Shown here: piece after piece, positions 49,577-61,500 of the stretch
How the letters are laid out: every line of letters begins with the position of its first letter
How positions within the stretch are numbered: position 1 is the stretch's first letter
Source of the DNA: Calendula officinalis
Taxonomy: Eukaryota > Streptophyta > Magnoliopsida > Asterales > Asteraceae
NCBI GenBank assembly: GCA_963853835.1
Contig: OY970823.1
Coordinates: forward strand, 64,489,845 to 64,553,844
Reading direction: 5' to 3'
Length of the DNA stretch: 64,000 bases
Notes under the pieces: generated by a model
Told to the model about the DNA's origin: nothing
What the model saw: only the letters and a program-made list of their open reading frames with translations
The model's database searches: none
Translations under genes and position numbers: made by a program

Positions 49577-50899
49577 AATGGGAATTTGATTAAGAGGATA
49601 TGTTTGGTTTAGCGTTAATCGTTATCTTTAGGAGTTCAGTTCAGTTAACCTTAAATAACCTTGTTAGTAACATGAGTGCCAAAATGTTTCAAACTAGTGA
49701 TTTTGTTGAATACCCAAGTAATCACATTCAACTTTTTAGCGTTAAAGTTTTCAGAGTATAATGATTCTTTCTGTTTAGTTGCTGCAACAACAAAGACAAC
49801 GACAACAGTAGCTAATCTCTGCAACTACGAAGGCCTCTTGTGCTTTATGCAAAACTGACTTGTCAATAATAAAATGTTATGATATATTCCATAGAAATTC
49901 GATTAAAAATATAATATTATTTCCTAACACATCAATTATGAAATTAACTCAGTTATCCCTCGTAAACAAGAAAAATAAGTTCAACTTATACCTATACATA
50001 AATGACAAACATTTTATTAGAAATTATAAACTGAATTCTATTTATTAGAAATTGTAAATTGGTCGAAATTAAAATCTATTTGTATTAACTTTTGTATTTG
50101 ATTACCTTTATTTATATAATCTATTTTATTTTTTTTTATCTATCTTCTTTATATAAATTAATTTTTTTATTTATCTTCTTTATTTTATATCTTCTTTATA
50201 TAAATCTATTTTTTTATTCTATTACATTTTTTATTTTTTTTTATATAATCTATTTTTTTTATCTATTTCATTTTTTTATCTATTTTTTTATCTATTTCAT
50301 TTTTTTATCTATTATTTATTTATTTATTTATTTTATTTTTTTATTTTTTTTATTTATTTATATAAATATGATAACTTCCGAAATTAAAAATTTTGAGGGG
50401 CATATTGAAAAATAACTTGTATACTTCAATACTTGCACACACCTTATTGAAACTTTTCCAAAATCGTAACACTTAAATTTTAAATTATCAGAAGATAAAT
50501 CAATAAGTCAATTTGAAAAGCAATCCTAAACACTTCATAATCATTATCAAAAAGCTTTTTTAAGATCTTGCTTGCACTTTCAAACATCTTTACAAATACA
50601 AAATTAAAAAATTACCAAACATTTTTAGTGCTAGTTTGTTAAACTATCCATACTGATCTTAATTTTAAATAACAAATCAGAGTACAAGTAACCATAAATA
50701 GTTCAGCAATAAGTTCTAATACCAGAATGTCAATACCACAACCACCATCCAATTCAACATTAATCAAAATCAAAATTAAAGGCTACAACTATAAGTTCCA
50801 ACACAAAACAAAATAAACAAACATTACTAGACGATATATGGATAATTCAGTTGCAAAACAACATCTTTCGACAATGCCAAACTCAACTAAAGCAACCAT
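49577..50899. other. Region between TAF5 and RPL38 (convergent genes)
   Basis: TAF5 3' UTR, then about 270 bases (50100-50365) of extremely T-rich, low-complexity sequence made of TTTTTTATCTAT-type words, then AT-rich DNA and the RPL38 3' UTR. Open frames in the T-rich block are compositional. No gene is supported. Confidence 0.6.
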
Positions 50900-51998
50900 T
50901 CAAAGATCTTGGACGCTCAAACCTGCATTGAATATAATAACAAATGCAACTCAGTAAATTAAAGCTAAAATAATCTTGTTAAAATACAAATTTGTTTATA
51001 TTTTTAAATATTTGCTGGCTAAAAAACATATAAACAAACCTGGAGGAAGAGATTGCTTCAACTTGTCAGCTTTCTCCTTGTCAAATACACATAAAGTGTA
51101 AAGATACTTTGAGCAACGAACCTTGAATTTGACAGATTCTTTGCTCCTCTTGATCTTCACAGATCGTGCATCCTTCCTTCTTGCGGTAAGGAGGAAATCC
51201 TTAATCTCGTGAATTTGCTTCGGCTGATAAAGTAATTAATTAAAAAGTTATAAATTTACAGAATAACAAGAATGCACAATCCACGACAAAACGCAACTGA
51301 TTTATAAATTTTTGCTAACAATATCTGAAAACTAAACTCAAATTGTGAACCCAACACAAGCATAATAATAGCTTAGAAAGAAACGAGATTAATGTGAATT
51401 TACAGAAAATGACCTCAAGTTAATAAAATCTTAACAACATAAATATAATAGATGACAGAAAGCCAGACAGCAGAACCGTTATAGTAGATTAATTACGTGG
51501 ATGATAAAGAGGACAAAAAAGCTGGAAATGTAAGAAGATGCAACATTTGAGCACAAGTTTGATTCGACAAGGTCAAAATAAAAATTTCATTTTTGGATCA
51601 ATTTTTAGAAATACTAATCAGTTCAAAATTCAAATCTTTTACAACAGAGCATGTAACTTCAAATGAATGAAATAATGCTCAAATGCGCTATGATTGGACA
51701 CAACTTACAGATCAAAATCAACATTTTAAGCAATATAGCGCAAATTCATGAAAATACTAGTATTCAAAACGATCATCGGATCAAATTAGCAGAAATAGTA
51801 TTCATTAGCATTTACAAAATTCAAGTTACAATCGCAGTTCGCAAAACAAGTCATCAGCAAAATAAACGCAGATACAAAGGCAAACAGAATTCTAGAAGCA
51901 TCATATAAAAGCACAGAGGCAACGTAATATACCATGAATTCTAGATTACGAAAGGAAAACTACAATCGCATACGAGGGAGATTGAGAGGAAATACCAT
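50900..51998 (-). CDS. RPL38: 60S ribosomal protein L38 (eL38)
   Basis: Small protein of the large cytosolic ribosomal subunit. Coding parts on the minus strand are 51998-51996 (ATG alone), 51223-51040 and 50922-50900, total 210 nt, 69 aa, exactly the eL38 length. The product starts MPKQIHEIKDFLLTARRKDA and ends LPPGLSVQDL. An intron directly after the start codon (ATG/GTATTT, 772 bp) and a second intron before the last seven codons are seen. The ATG is fixed because the next exon opens with Pro-Lys-Gln in frame. Promoter motifs typical of plant ribosomal protein genes lie just upstream. Confidence 0.96.
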
Positions 51999-52028
51999 TT
52001 TGATGGTGGAAAACTTGCGGCTGACACT

Positions 52029-52140
52029 ATAAACCCTAATGTCGTTCAAATATATATAGGTTTGATGACTGGCGATTTGGAGAATATGTACCGGGCCTAG
52101 CAAACCAGCTTCAATGGGCTTTTTATTAATTAATGGGCCT
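52029..52140 (-). promoter_or_regulatory. RPL38 promoter: telo-box, TATA-like box, site II motifs
   Basis: On the plus strand AAACCCTAA at 52031-52039 is a telo-box. TATATATAGG at 52051-52060 gives a TATA-like element in the gene's direction. TGGGCT (52115-52120) and TGGGCC (52134-52139) are site II elements, with another GGGCC at 52093-52097. Telo-box plus site II is the known promoter signature of plant translation-machinery genes. A 371-bp transposon sits just upstream (52190-52560). Confidence 0.7.
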
Positions 52141-52189
52141 ATATTAGAGTTAAAGTTTACCAAGGTTTAAAAAAGAAGTGATGGTATTT

Positions 52190-52560
52190 GGGTTCGGATC
52201 CGGTGAGGACTGCGAGAAATCCAAAAAAACTTTAAAAATGATCCAAAACAAACTTTTTTTCAAAAAAAAATCTTTTTTAAACACTAAAATCGCAACATAT
52301 AAGATCCAAAAAAACTAAAAAAATTTAAAAAATGATCTAAAAAAATATATATGGATCATAATAATGATCCACAAAAAAATATGGATCATTGTTATGATCC
52401 GCAAAAAAAGTGGATCATAATTTTATTTCAAATTTTTTTTGGCCTAATGTAGTAATAATTATGGGGAGTTATATATATTTTTTTCAGGATTTTTTGGAAT
52501 GTTTTTGAGGTGTCCTCGCGAGTCCTCACCGTTTTTTGAGTCCTCACAGGATCCCACTTC
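52190..52560. mobile_element. MULE-type MITE with 9-bp target duplication
   Basis: Flanked by ATGGTATTT at 52181-52189 and again at 52561-52569. The ends are imperfect inverted repeats sharing GGATCC.GTGAGGACT. A further GAGTCCTCAC copy sits inside the right end. The interior is AT-rich with several GGATCAT/ATGATCC inverted pairs. A 9-bp duplication and such ends fit Mutator-like elements. Confidence 0.8.
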
Positions 52561-54019
52561 ATGGTATTTAGTCTTATGATTTGGTCTTACAAATATTCAT
52601 ACTTATTAGAAAAATACACGTTAAAATCAAGGGATAATATTAAGAGAAATAATTAGTAGATTACACCTGTAATCCTATCAAGTGGATAGGACTATGAGTT
52701 GAATCAAATGGTAGTATTAAATATTATTTCTCTTTAAAAATTAAGCCCCAACAAGTCTCAAGCTATTTCCGATAGTATAGTATATATGCATACTTAGTAT
52801 ACCAAAAAAAATAAATCTATTGATTTTTATTATAATTTATATGCAAAGTTCACAAAAACTGATACATCTAATTTCATAATTATATGTTTTAACATTTTTT
52901 TTAACACAATTTACAGAACGTGTCACAAAAAATCATATATGGTGAACGGAGATGTATTCTAAATCACGACACGCCTAACGCTCACACCACGGACTATACG
53001 TAACACAGGTGTCGTGCCTTGAGGGTGCCTTGAGGCTGCCAAGAGGCTCCTATATGGAACCATGGCATTAACACACCATATGCATTGTTACAATGCCAAT
53101 ATATACCACATGTAGCTTTTTCACAATGACAAGGGATGTGTAAATATATAAACAATAAATTGTTCATTTCCATCTTTTATGAGATCTAAGATCGGATTTT
53201 GTTCAAAACCTACTCAATTACCAACTAAAATTCTCTTCTAATGGTACATAGCACATATGTTAATTTAATTTCAAAATGTGAAAATTTATCCTACTAGACT
53301 ATTTTTCGCATAAGATTTAGGAAGTCCCAAATGATCAAATGGGTTGAATCTTGATGGTTGTTCTTAGTTAACAAGTTCCTCATGTATATCCACCATAACC
53401 CCTTTCTTGGAGCGCCTTTAGAACCCTGCTTCAAACAAAATAGTGTAAATGTTACCCATTCAGATTCAGCCAAGCATACAACCCCTTGTTACATTGACCA
53501 AAAAATATCGAATGTTTTAAAGTTAAAAAGGAAATAATGCGGTGTACCCACCCAATGAGAGACTTAAAATACAAGCATAAAACACATCAGTCAAATCTTA
53601 TGCGAGGTAAAAGTAAATGTTATGCGAGGTAAAAGTAAATGTTATGCAAGGTAAAAGTAAGTTTCTGCCACTCACTTTTGTAGGACAACTCGATGCTAAT
53701 AAATGTTACAATTGCAATTTTTATTCCAAAATTAGTATCCACGGTAGATTTTGTTATACTTTGCAACTAATAAAAAATTATCTTTACCATCTAACTATTT
53801 TTTGATTGCTGAAACTTCATAATAATTTGAACGATATAAATGGTATAATCTTACAGCATCGAAATCAAAACCACAAATAATGCAAATGAAAAAATCAATA
53901 ACCATTGACAAAAGTTATAAAACAACTGATGCCATTTCTCACCAGTAGAATCTAACTCATTTTATAACAAAACCTAACCCTGCTAACAATAATAATCATA
54001 ATAATAATCTTAATCATAA

Positions 54020-54346
54020 AAGGGCTGGGTGTGGAGCGCCATACCCTCGCCAAACACCCCTTATAACGGTGTTAAACACAAAAAACCACACCCCCTCCAT
54101 CGTTATCCCCTCGTTAAATTGTTTTCGTTGTGTCCACGGCGAACCGTTAAAAGGGAGGGAGCTGAGGGTGGACGGTGGGGGTTTCAACCAATCAAAATAC
54201 AATAAATAATAAATATGGGACCTCTTTAACATCACTTTAACTATAACACCAGGGAACCACTTTTCCCTCCCCATATTATAGTCAAGTTATAAGCCCAAAA
54301 ACTCTATAACATCCCTATAACTAACACACCACACCTTATGCTCTAA
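54020..54346. mobile_element. Insertion in copy 1, possible Harbinger-like MITE
   Basis: Absent from the paralogous copy at about 57490, so its limits are directly readable. It lies between TAA triplets (54017-54019 and one at 54344-54349). The ends AAGGGCTGGGTGTGGAG and, reverse-complemented, AGCATAAGGTGTGGTG are similar. A TAA duplication is the PIF/Harbinger habit, but the ends are too diverged to be sure. Confidence 0.6.
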
Positions 54347-54460
54347 TAATATCTTCTTCCCCTACCAAACAATACCACACTAACTTTACCCCTATTCTTT
54401 AACACTAGTGTTAACCCCACCCCACGCATTAAAGACCATAATACCCTTGTTTTTAACCCT

Positions 54461-54659
54461 CTAGCTTCTCTTCTTTCGTTTCTTTGTGCTCTCTGTTGAC
54501 TTCCCCTTTGCACTTTCTGGAGTTTTCACATCTTGGATTTTGGTATTGGATTTGCCCTTTGACTTGTTGACTGCTTTTGGTGTCTCTTCATCTTCCTTTG
54601 ACTTTCTGGAAGTAGATTTTGCAACATTATCTTTTGAAGCTGAACCTTTGGCGATTCTG
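54461..54659 (-). pseudogene. Duplicated last exon of the PDS5-like gene
   Basis: Matches exon 14 of the gene at 57588-62115, including the acceptor (AAAG before CAGAAT) and the stop. It encodes a Lys/Ser-rich tail ending STKKRKKRS. It differs by an in-frame 9-base deletion and a few substitutions and stays open, but no other exon is present, so it is a gene fragment. Confidence 0.85.
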
Positions 54660-54998
54660 CTTTTAATTAATTTACATAAGTCAAAATTAGGATCACCCGT
54701 GCTGTGCCATGCTTTCTGACCAAGTCAACTACCACAGCCACCCTTTGAATCTCGTGCCACCCAGCAACAGAAAGAGAGATCTGGGCTCCTCACTTATTGT
54801 ATTGATTAATTATCCATACATATTATGATGCATATAGATTTGCGCGGTTGTAAAATGAAAGATGTGATTCGAGCAATGCTATCTATCTATCTAAGTTAGC
54901 TTATTGTGTAATATTCATTATAAGGCTTTGTTACACTTGCTTAATAAATAACAAAATGTAATTCAGTATTGAAGACAAACATATGTAGTGTAGTGTGG

Positions 54999-56367
54999 TT
55001 AGTTGTAAAGAGAAGAGAGTATGTTATTATGCAAAGGATCTGAAATGTGGTCAAGGAGGTTATGGATTGGTCCTTTCCCAGTGAAAGCTGCTTGACCATA
55101 GAACCCTAACCATGCAACCATCGCGAGCCGCCCATTTTTGATCTCTTTGACCTTCAGCTCCTGGAAACCAATTGGGTCTCCAGAGAGGTTTAACGGGTCA
55201 AATAGCGCACCACCCGGATAATTAATGTCACCAGGCAGATATATTCCTAACGGCTCAAGCGCCTCTATCCCACAGTATCTTGCATATTCTGGCCCAAACA
55301 TCAGAAGAAATTGACAAATTGCTATTACAATCACTCCTTGACTTCCAGCAAAATGAAGGCCTGGGATACCAAGGTAATCCAGTGTCTCTCCCTGCCAACC
55401 CAAACACCTCAATTGACTTTAGTCAACTTTTGAATGAATGAATTTGAATTTCACTTCACCTGAAGCTTTGAGTATCCGACTCGCCACCACACAGGTTCCA
55501 CAAAATGGAAAGCACCTACAAGGTCCAGTAACTCTGGAATGACAGCACCAACTGCTGCAAGCATAGCCCACCGCGCATGCAATATCTCAAAACTGCAACA
55601 AATTAATATTCTCAAATAGATTATTATGGTTATGGTTACTAGAGAAAGAAAAGTTACATACTTGTAGTATCTGTTGAAAGCTAGAGGATCTTGACTGAGG
55701 CCTGCAATATCAAACCCATAATCACCAGCTACCTCACCATCAAGATAGCTGGGATATTCGTATGGGATGGGCCCCAGCCACCGAGGCCTATCTTCTCCAT
55801 ACCATAAGCTGCATGCATAAAAAACACATATCTTATTATAATACAATACCAGCTAATTATGCATTATTAATTAACACCTATCCTTTTTTGCCTTTTGTGC
55901 TAGTGCGTTATACACTGGTGCTTGTTTGACAGCAACTTTCTTCTTCTCCTCCATTTTCCTCTGCAGTGTATCCCCAAGGGGGCTGTTGGCAATAGCTTTG
56001 ACCGCACTGAAAGGAATAGCTGAGAAAACTAATACTCCAGCAACCTGCCATCAATAACAATCAGATTCATTACAAGATAATAATTAATTATATTTCAACT
56101 TAGAACAAGGGGCGGGGCTTAGGGCTAGTTTGTGTGTTGGCCTTGAAGCAAGCATATGTTTGTTAGAATCATGATATTTGATTAAGAATATGCGATGATT
56201 GATTTGTTATTAAATTGAAGAATGATCCATACCTCTTGCCACGAAGCTCGGCAGCGAGTGAACTGCTGCTGGTTGAAATTCAAATTAAGGGGTGATTTTG
56301 CAGGGGTGCATCGGGGGAGGAAGGAACTGGAATTGGAATTGGGCGTGGAGGCGTGAAGAAGAATCAT
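54999..56367 (-). CDS. LHCB7: Chlorophyll a/b-binding protein LHCB7
   Basis: Rare, divergent light-harvesting antenna protein of photosystem II. Five exons on the minus strand: 56367-56233, 56044-55878, 55808-55662, 55592-55460 and 55391-54999. They total 975 nt (324 aa), close to the 327 or so of Arabidopsis LHCB7 as I recall it. The N-terminus (MILLHASTPNSNSSSF) is a transit peptide, followed by WQEVAGVLVFSAIPFSAVKA, a segment I recall in LHCB7 but not in ordinary LHCBs. The mature part has WYGEDRPRWLGP, helix B FEILHARWAMLAA and helix C KVKEIKNGRLAMVAWLGF, with the ExxNxR-type chlorophyll ligands. An in-frame Met 16 codons upstream is less likely as the start. The gene lies between the two direct repeats described here. 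Confidence 0.93.
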
Positions 56368-57587
56368 GTTTGGGTTCTCGATCACGCTTTGCTGGCTGCT
56401 TTTACAATCACACACATAGGACGATACACATAGGATTTCCTTATTATACCCCTAACCGAGGAACTTCAGTCCCATCCTCTCAAATTCACTGATTTACAGT
56501 TTGTTCAATAACACAAATTTTCATCAATTTAGTTTGTTTAATAATTTTTGTTACAGATACTTTATCTCATTGCGTACCTCTTATTAAGGATAATGCAAAG
56601 CTAAAAACCATTAATTATATACGTTATTCGTCTCAAATTTTATCGTTTCTACTTAATAAAATAATACTATTATTAAGGATTTAACCACTAATTATCTCTT
56701 AAAAAACGCTCTTTTCAAACTAATTTTATATTTTAATAAAATTTATTACCAAACTCACCACTAACTACTAAAAACTTGGGTTAAAGATAAATGATAAATT
56801 TTCTTAGGACAGATGGAGTATGACAAATATACTTTCCGTGTCTCAAAATAAGTGACACATTTTGGGTTTCACTTTTTATTAGGCAAAACTAAATGTCTAA
56901 CACTTAGAGAAGAAATTCATGGGATTAGTAGGTTACGGAAAGTCGGGCCTAGTTGACCAAAATATCGGATGTTTTAACGTTAAAAATGAAATAATGCGGT
57001 GTACCCACCCAATAAGAAATTAAAAATACAAGTATACAACATATCAGTCAAATGTTATGCGACGTAAAAGTAAGTTTCTCCCACTCACTTTTTAGGACAA
57101 CTCAATGCTGATAAATGGTACAATTATAATTTTTATTCCAAATAGTATCCATGGTAGATTTATTATACTCCGCAACTATTAAAATATTATCTTTACCACC
57201 TAAATATTTTTTAATTGCCGAAATTTTCAAGTGAATAATAATTCGAACAATATAAATAGTAAATCCCACATTTGGACCCTACAACAAAGAAACGATGGGC
57301 GTAGGGCAAAATCCTGCAGCATCATCGAAATGAAAAACACAAATTATGCAAATGAAAAAACCAATAACCATTGACAAAAGTTACAAAACAACTGATGCAA
57401 ATTCTCACCAGTAGAATCTAACTCCTTTTATAACAAAACCTAACCCTAATAACAATAATTATAATAATCATAATAATCTTAATCATAACAATATCTTCTT
57501 CCCCTACCACTAACTTTAACCCTAAACACTAGTGTTAACTGACAACCCCAGGCATTAAAAGACCATAATACCCTTGTTTTTAACCCT
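56368..57587. other. LHCB7 upstream region and PDS5-like downstream flank
   Basis: Contains the LHCB7 promoter, an old Stowaway-like remnant (about 56617-56820, degenerate ends), a one-sided fragment near 56834-56890 (CAAAATAAGTGACACATTTT), and from 56953 the start of duplication copy 2. No gene is supported. Confidence 0.5.
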
Positions 57588-57818
57588 CTAGCTTCTCTTC
57601 TTTCGTTTCTTTGTGCTCTCTGTTGACTTCTCCTTTGCACTTTCTGGAGTTTTCACATCTTGGGTTTTGGTATTGGATTTGCCCTTTGACTTGTTGACTG
57701 CTTTTGGTGTCTCTTCATCTTCCTTTGACTTTCTGGTGGTAGATTTTGCAACCGAATTTTTATTATCTTTTGAAGCTGAACCTTTTGTAATTCTGCTTTA
57801 AATTAATTCACATAAGTC
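56953..57818. repeat. Copy 2 of the direct duplication flanking LHCB7
   Basis: The copy attached to the intact PDS5-like gene: it carries that gene's last exon (57795-57588) and about 635 bases of downstream flank. It is the likely source of 53494-54691, since only here does the exon join a full gene. Confidence 0.9.
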
Positions 57819-58498
57819 AAAATTAATACACACAATAATTATAAAGATTAAGAGAAGGAAAACACACTTCTTTGTCGAATCTTTAATCTTCTCTTGTGAA
57901 GAAGATGATGCAGGATCTTTTCTTGATTTCTTCTTTTTATGTCTGGAGCACGCACAACAGCAAACACTTTATTACATTCAAATTTAAAATAATTAAAAAG
58001 ATAATAATAAAGCAAAAAATGCCAAAAAGTAACACATACGTTTCAGGGGAGGCTTCTTCACTTTGATCTTCATCACGAACAGAAAATTCTTGTATAATCT
58101 CCCATTTTTGTGTTTTTAAACTCAACATCTCTTCATCTCCATCAACATATGAAACCTGCTTACCACTAAACCTGTTAAAACAAACTGGTTGTAAACAAAA
58201 GTAATGTGCTAAATGACGTTAATGACCTTATGCTTCTTTTTAGCTGAATCAAAATGATCAATAACACCTTCATAATACCTGTGATGAAGAAATAACATTA
58301 AAACGTAATTAGATAGTAAATTATTATTAGATAAAAACAAAGAATTGTAATTAAGTAAGCAGTTACATTTTATCTTTAGGCCACCAAACTTTGACCTTCA
58401 AACCAACCAGGCTTTTATCATATTTTATAGTATCAGATACCTGAAAATATTTCATATTCCAAAATTAGCAGTTAATACACACAGTATTTTAGGCTAAA

Positions 58499-58556
<58 letters not shown>

Positions 58557-61500
58557 ATATGTATATATTTACTTTATCTTTGATTGTGGAACGTTTTCGT
58601 TTAGCTAATGTTGTAGCCGACTTTGGAGAAGAATCCATCTCCTTCACAATCCAAAAAAAATAAAAAAAATTAGATAATTTGCAAATGTACAATAAATAAA
58701 AAAATTAAACAAAATAAAAGAGTTTTGGATTACTGACATCATCACTGGACAATGATTTTGATAGATCTTTTTCTGCAACATTTTTACCACTTGCACGTTT
58801 TTTACCATCATCTTTCTTCTTTGAATTACCTTTTTTAGCAGTAATTTTACTTGGTGTAGCATCTGAATCACTTCCCTCATCTTCCTCAACAGTAACTTTG
58901 TTTTTCTCCCCTTTTTTAACTGACTGTTTCAGTGGTTTAGCATCCGAATCACTTTCATTTTCTTCTTCATCAACAGTAACTTTACTTTTATCCCCCTTTT
59001 TAACTGACTGTTTCAGTGGTTTAGCATCTGAATTACTTTCATCTTCTTCTTCTTCATCAACAGTAACTTTACTTTTATCCCCTTTTTTAACCGACTGTTT
59101 CAGTGGTTTATCATCTGAATCACTTTCTTCCTCTTTTGCATCCACTTTTCTACCACTTTGTTTCCCCTTCTTAACATCTGACTGCTTTGACTTTTTACCT
59201 GATTGTTTTGTTGACTTTGAGACTGACTTTTTCAGAGGCTTCTCATCTGAATCACTCTCTTCTGACTCATCTTTCGACACTTGTTTAACCTCTTTCTTAT
59301 TCAGAGATTTTGCATCTGAATCACTCTCTTCTGATTCGTCTTTAACTTCTTTTGCAACAACCGTTTCTTCAGGTGGATCTTCACGGGTCAAATTCTTTTT
59401 GGGTCGACCTGGTTTCTTCACACGGGTCTCTTCAGAAGGTGAAGCAATTTCATCTTGTTTGGGTGTTTGTTTCTTTTCAGATTTAACGGTTTTCTTAACA
59501 CTAATTTCATCTGGAAGACTGTTGCTTTGAGCTGGTGAAGAAACAGTTACATTTTCAGGCTTACTTTCTACTGGTTTTGGTGATGAAACTTTAACATCAT
59601 CATTATCTTTTTCAATTTCTGGATCTTTAACATCATTTTCTTTTTCAATTTCTGATGATTCTTTATTTATTTCTTCTTTTTCACCTTCGATACGAGAAGA
59701 ATCAGAGATTTCGGTTGAATTTGCTACTGAATCGTCTTTTTTTCCACTCTTTTTGGAAGTTTCTTCTTCCAATTTTGAATCTTTTTCAGGATCTGAATCA
59801 TCAGTGTCTTCTTTATGAACATTTTCTTGATTTATTACTTCTTCTTTTTCTGGTTCTTTTGAGATTTCTTGATCAACTGAAGCTTCTTCATTATCCTTCA
59901 CATTTACTCCATTACTCATTACTGATTTTGGAGATCTGTCTACAGTAGGACTAGGGTTCGCCTCTGAAGGACAATCATCTTCTTTAACCACCTAATTCAT
60001 AGTTTTTTTCAGCTTTTTAATACATTATTTAATAAATATAAAAACATATAATATACTTACAAAATAGCATACCTGTTCCGTGTGATCTGATGATGCTGTG
60101 GTAAGCTTGCTATCATCAACCTGTCATATTTGAAAACATTATACAATATAAGCTATACATATAATATAAATATACATACACACACATAAAAATTTTAAAT
60201 TTTTAAAAAATTTGGCATGCCTGTTGTTCCTCTTCTGTAGATCCCTTCTCCAATTTGCTCTCATTTTCCTGAATTAAAAGGGCGTAAAAGTAATTAAAAA
60301 ACAATTAACTCAAAACGAGTCACAACAAATTAAATTATAATTAAATTTTATAAACTAAAAGTTGAAAATCATACCTGTTGCGGCCCAGAATTATTTTCAT
60401 CATCATGTTGGAATGTAGCAGTTGTTCCTTCACATACAGAAGCTACAATTTTAGTGTATTTATCTAAAGTATAACCCAAAGATTTGACAGCTGGCATTAG
60501 GTAAGGTTTTAGTTTATCTGCAGATTTCAAGAGCACTCCTTCCACCAACTTTCTAGCTACTGGCAGAACTCCCTAAATAAAATAATAAATAATAAATAAA
60601 AATGGTCACTTTATATAAAAAGAAAAGAAATTTAATTTTCATTAATAAAGATATCATAAAACTCATACCTCACTATCTTTTCTAACAGTAGCCAGTAGTG
60701 GTTTAAGCATCTCAACTGAAATTTCTTCACTTTCTTCCAAAACCAAAACCATTATACTTTCCATTGATGAATATACAGTAGATTCACGATGATAATCCCT
60801 AAAATATACACAATTGGCAAATTTTATTGTTAAAAAAACAATGAAATTATAATATGTAATGCATATTACACACCTTACTGATCTTAGAAAATGTTCAAAC
60901 ATTTCCACAATCAACGCATCACATTCAAGATCAAGCATGATAACACACGATCTGACTTTTGAGACGGTTTCAAGAATTGATGCTCGTTTGTTGAAAGATC
61001 GGCTGGATTGGTCATCTAAATTCTCAAATGAAGAAACAATTAACTGAAAAACATCCTGTGAAATACAAAACATTCGGAATGAGAAGATGAGAAAATATAA
61101 TGATACGTGTGGTGTATGGTTTTATGGTGTACCCTCATTTGGTCATCAGTGTAAGGTGCATCAGGAGCTGTGATTCTTGTTATGTCACTGATGCAAGAAG
61201 CAACTGCGACTTTTATATCGATATCTGAATGTTTTAAAAGGCTGTCTTGAATCAAGGCCTTTATTGATGGTTTTAGTGCATCTAGCATTGACTTTTTCGG
61301 GGATTGGTCAACCTTCGATAGAAGTTTCTCTACTTTCTGAGGAACACAGACATAATAAACAATTAGTGAACCAAATGCTAGTATCAAATTTGAATTTTAA
61401 AAGATAACATAACACAAATAGATTATAGGCACACTCTGCCTACAATCAATCGCTTACTAATTTCCATTAACAAACTAAACATAAATTAGTAGGAGTTAGA

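Larger units (their letters stand above)
53494..54691. repeat. Copy 1 of a direct duplication flanking LHCB7
   Basis: Starting at TTGACCAAAA, this block parallels 56953-57818 in order and wording (AATAATGCGGTGTACCCACC, then the TAATCATAA region, then the end of the PDS5-like gene). It is longer because of a 327-bp insertion (54020-54346). Without that the two copies are about 870 and 866 bp. It also has a 22-bp unit in triplicate (about 53598-53661) that is single in the other copy. Confidence 0.9.

Noticed and set aside
50092..50415. A 107-codon frame full of Phe, Tyr and Ile
   Set aside because: Translation of T-rich low-complexity DNA.
54461..54659. An alternative last exon for the PDS5-like gene
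   Set aside because: Splicing to it would have to skip the whole LHCB7 gene. The intact exon is nearer, and the copy is part of a larger duplicated block.
58898..59530. A 210-codon plus-strand frame opposite the PDS5-like gene
   Set aside because: Antisense shadow of the Lys/Glu/Ser repeat-coding exon, giving Ser/Phe repeats with no independent support.
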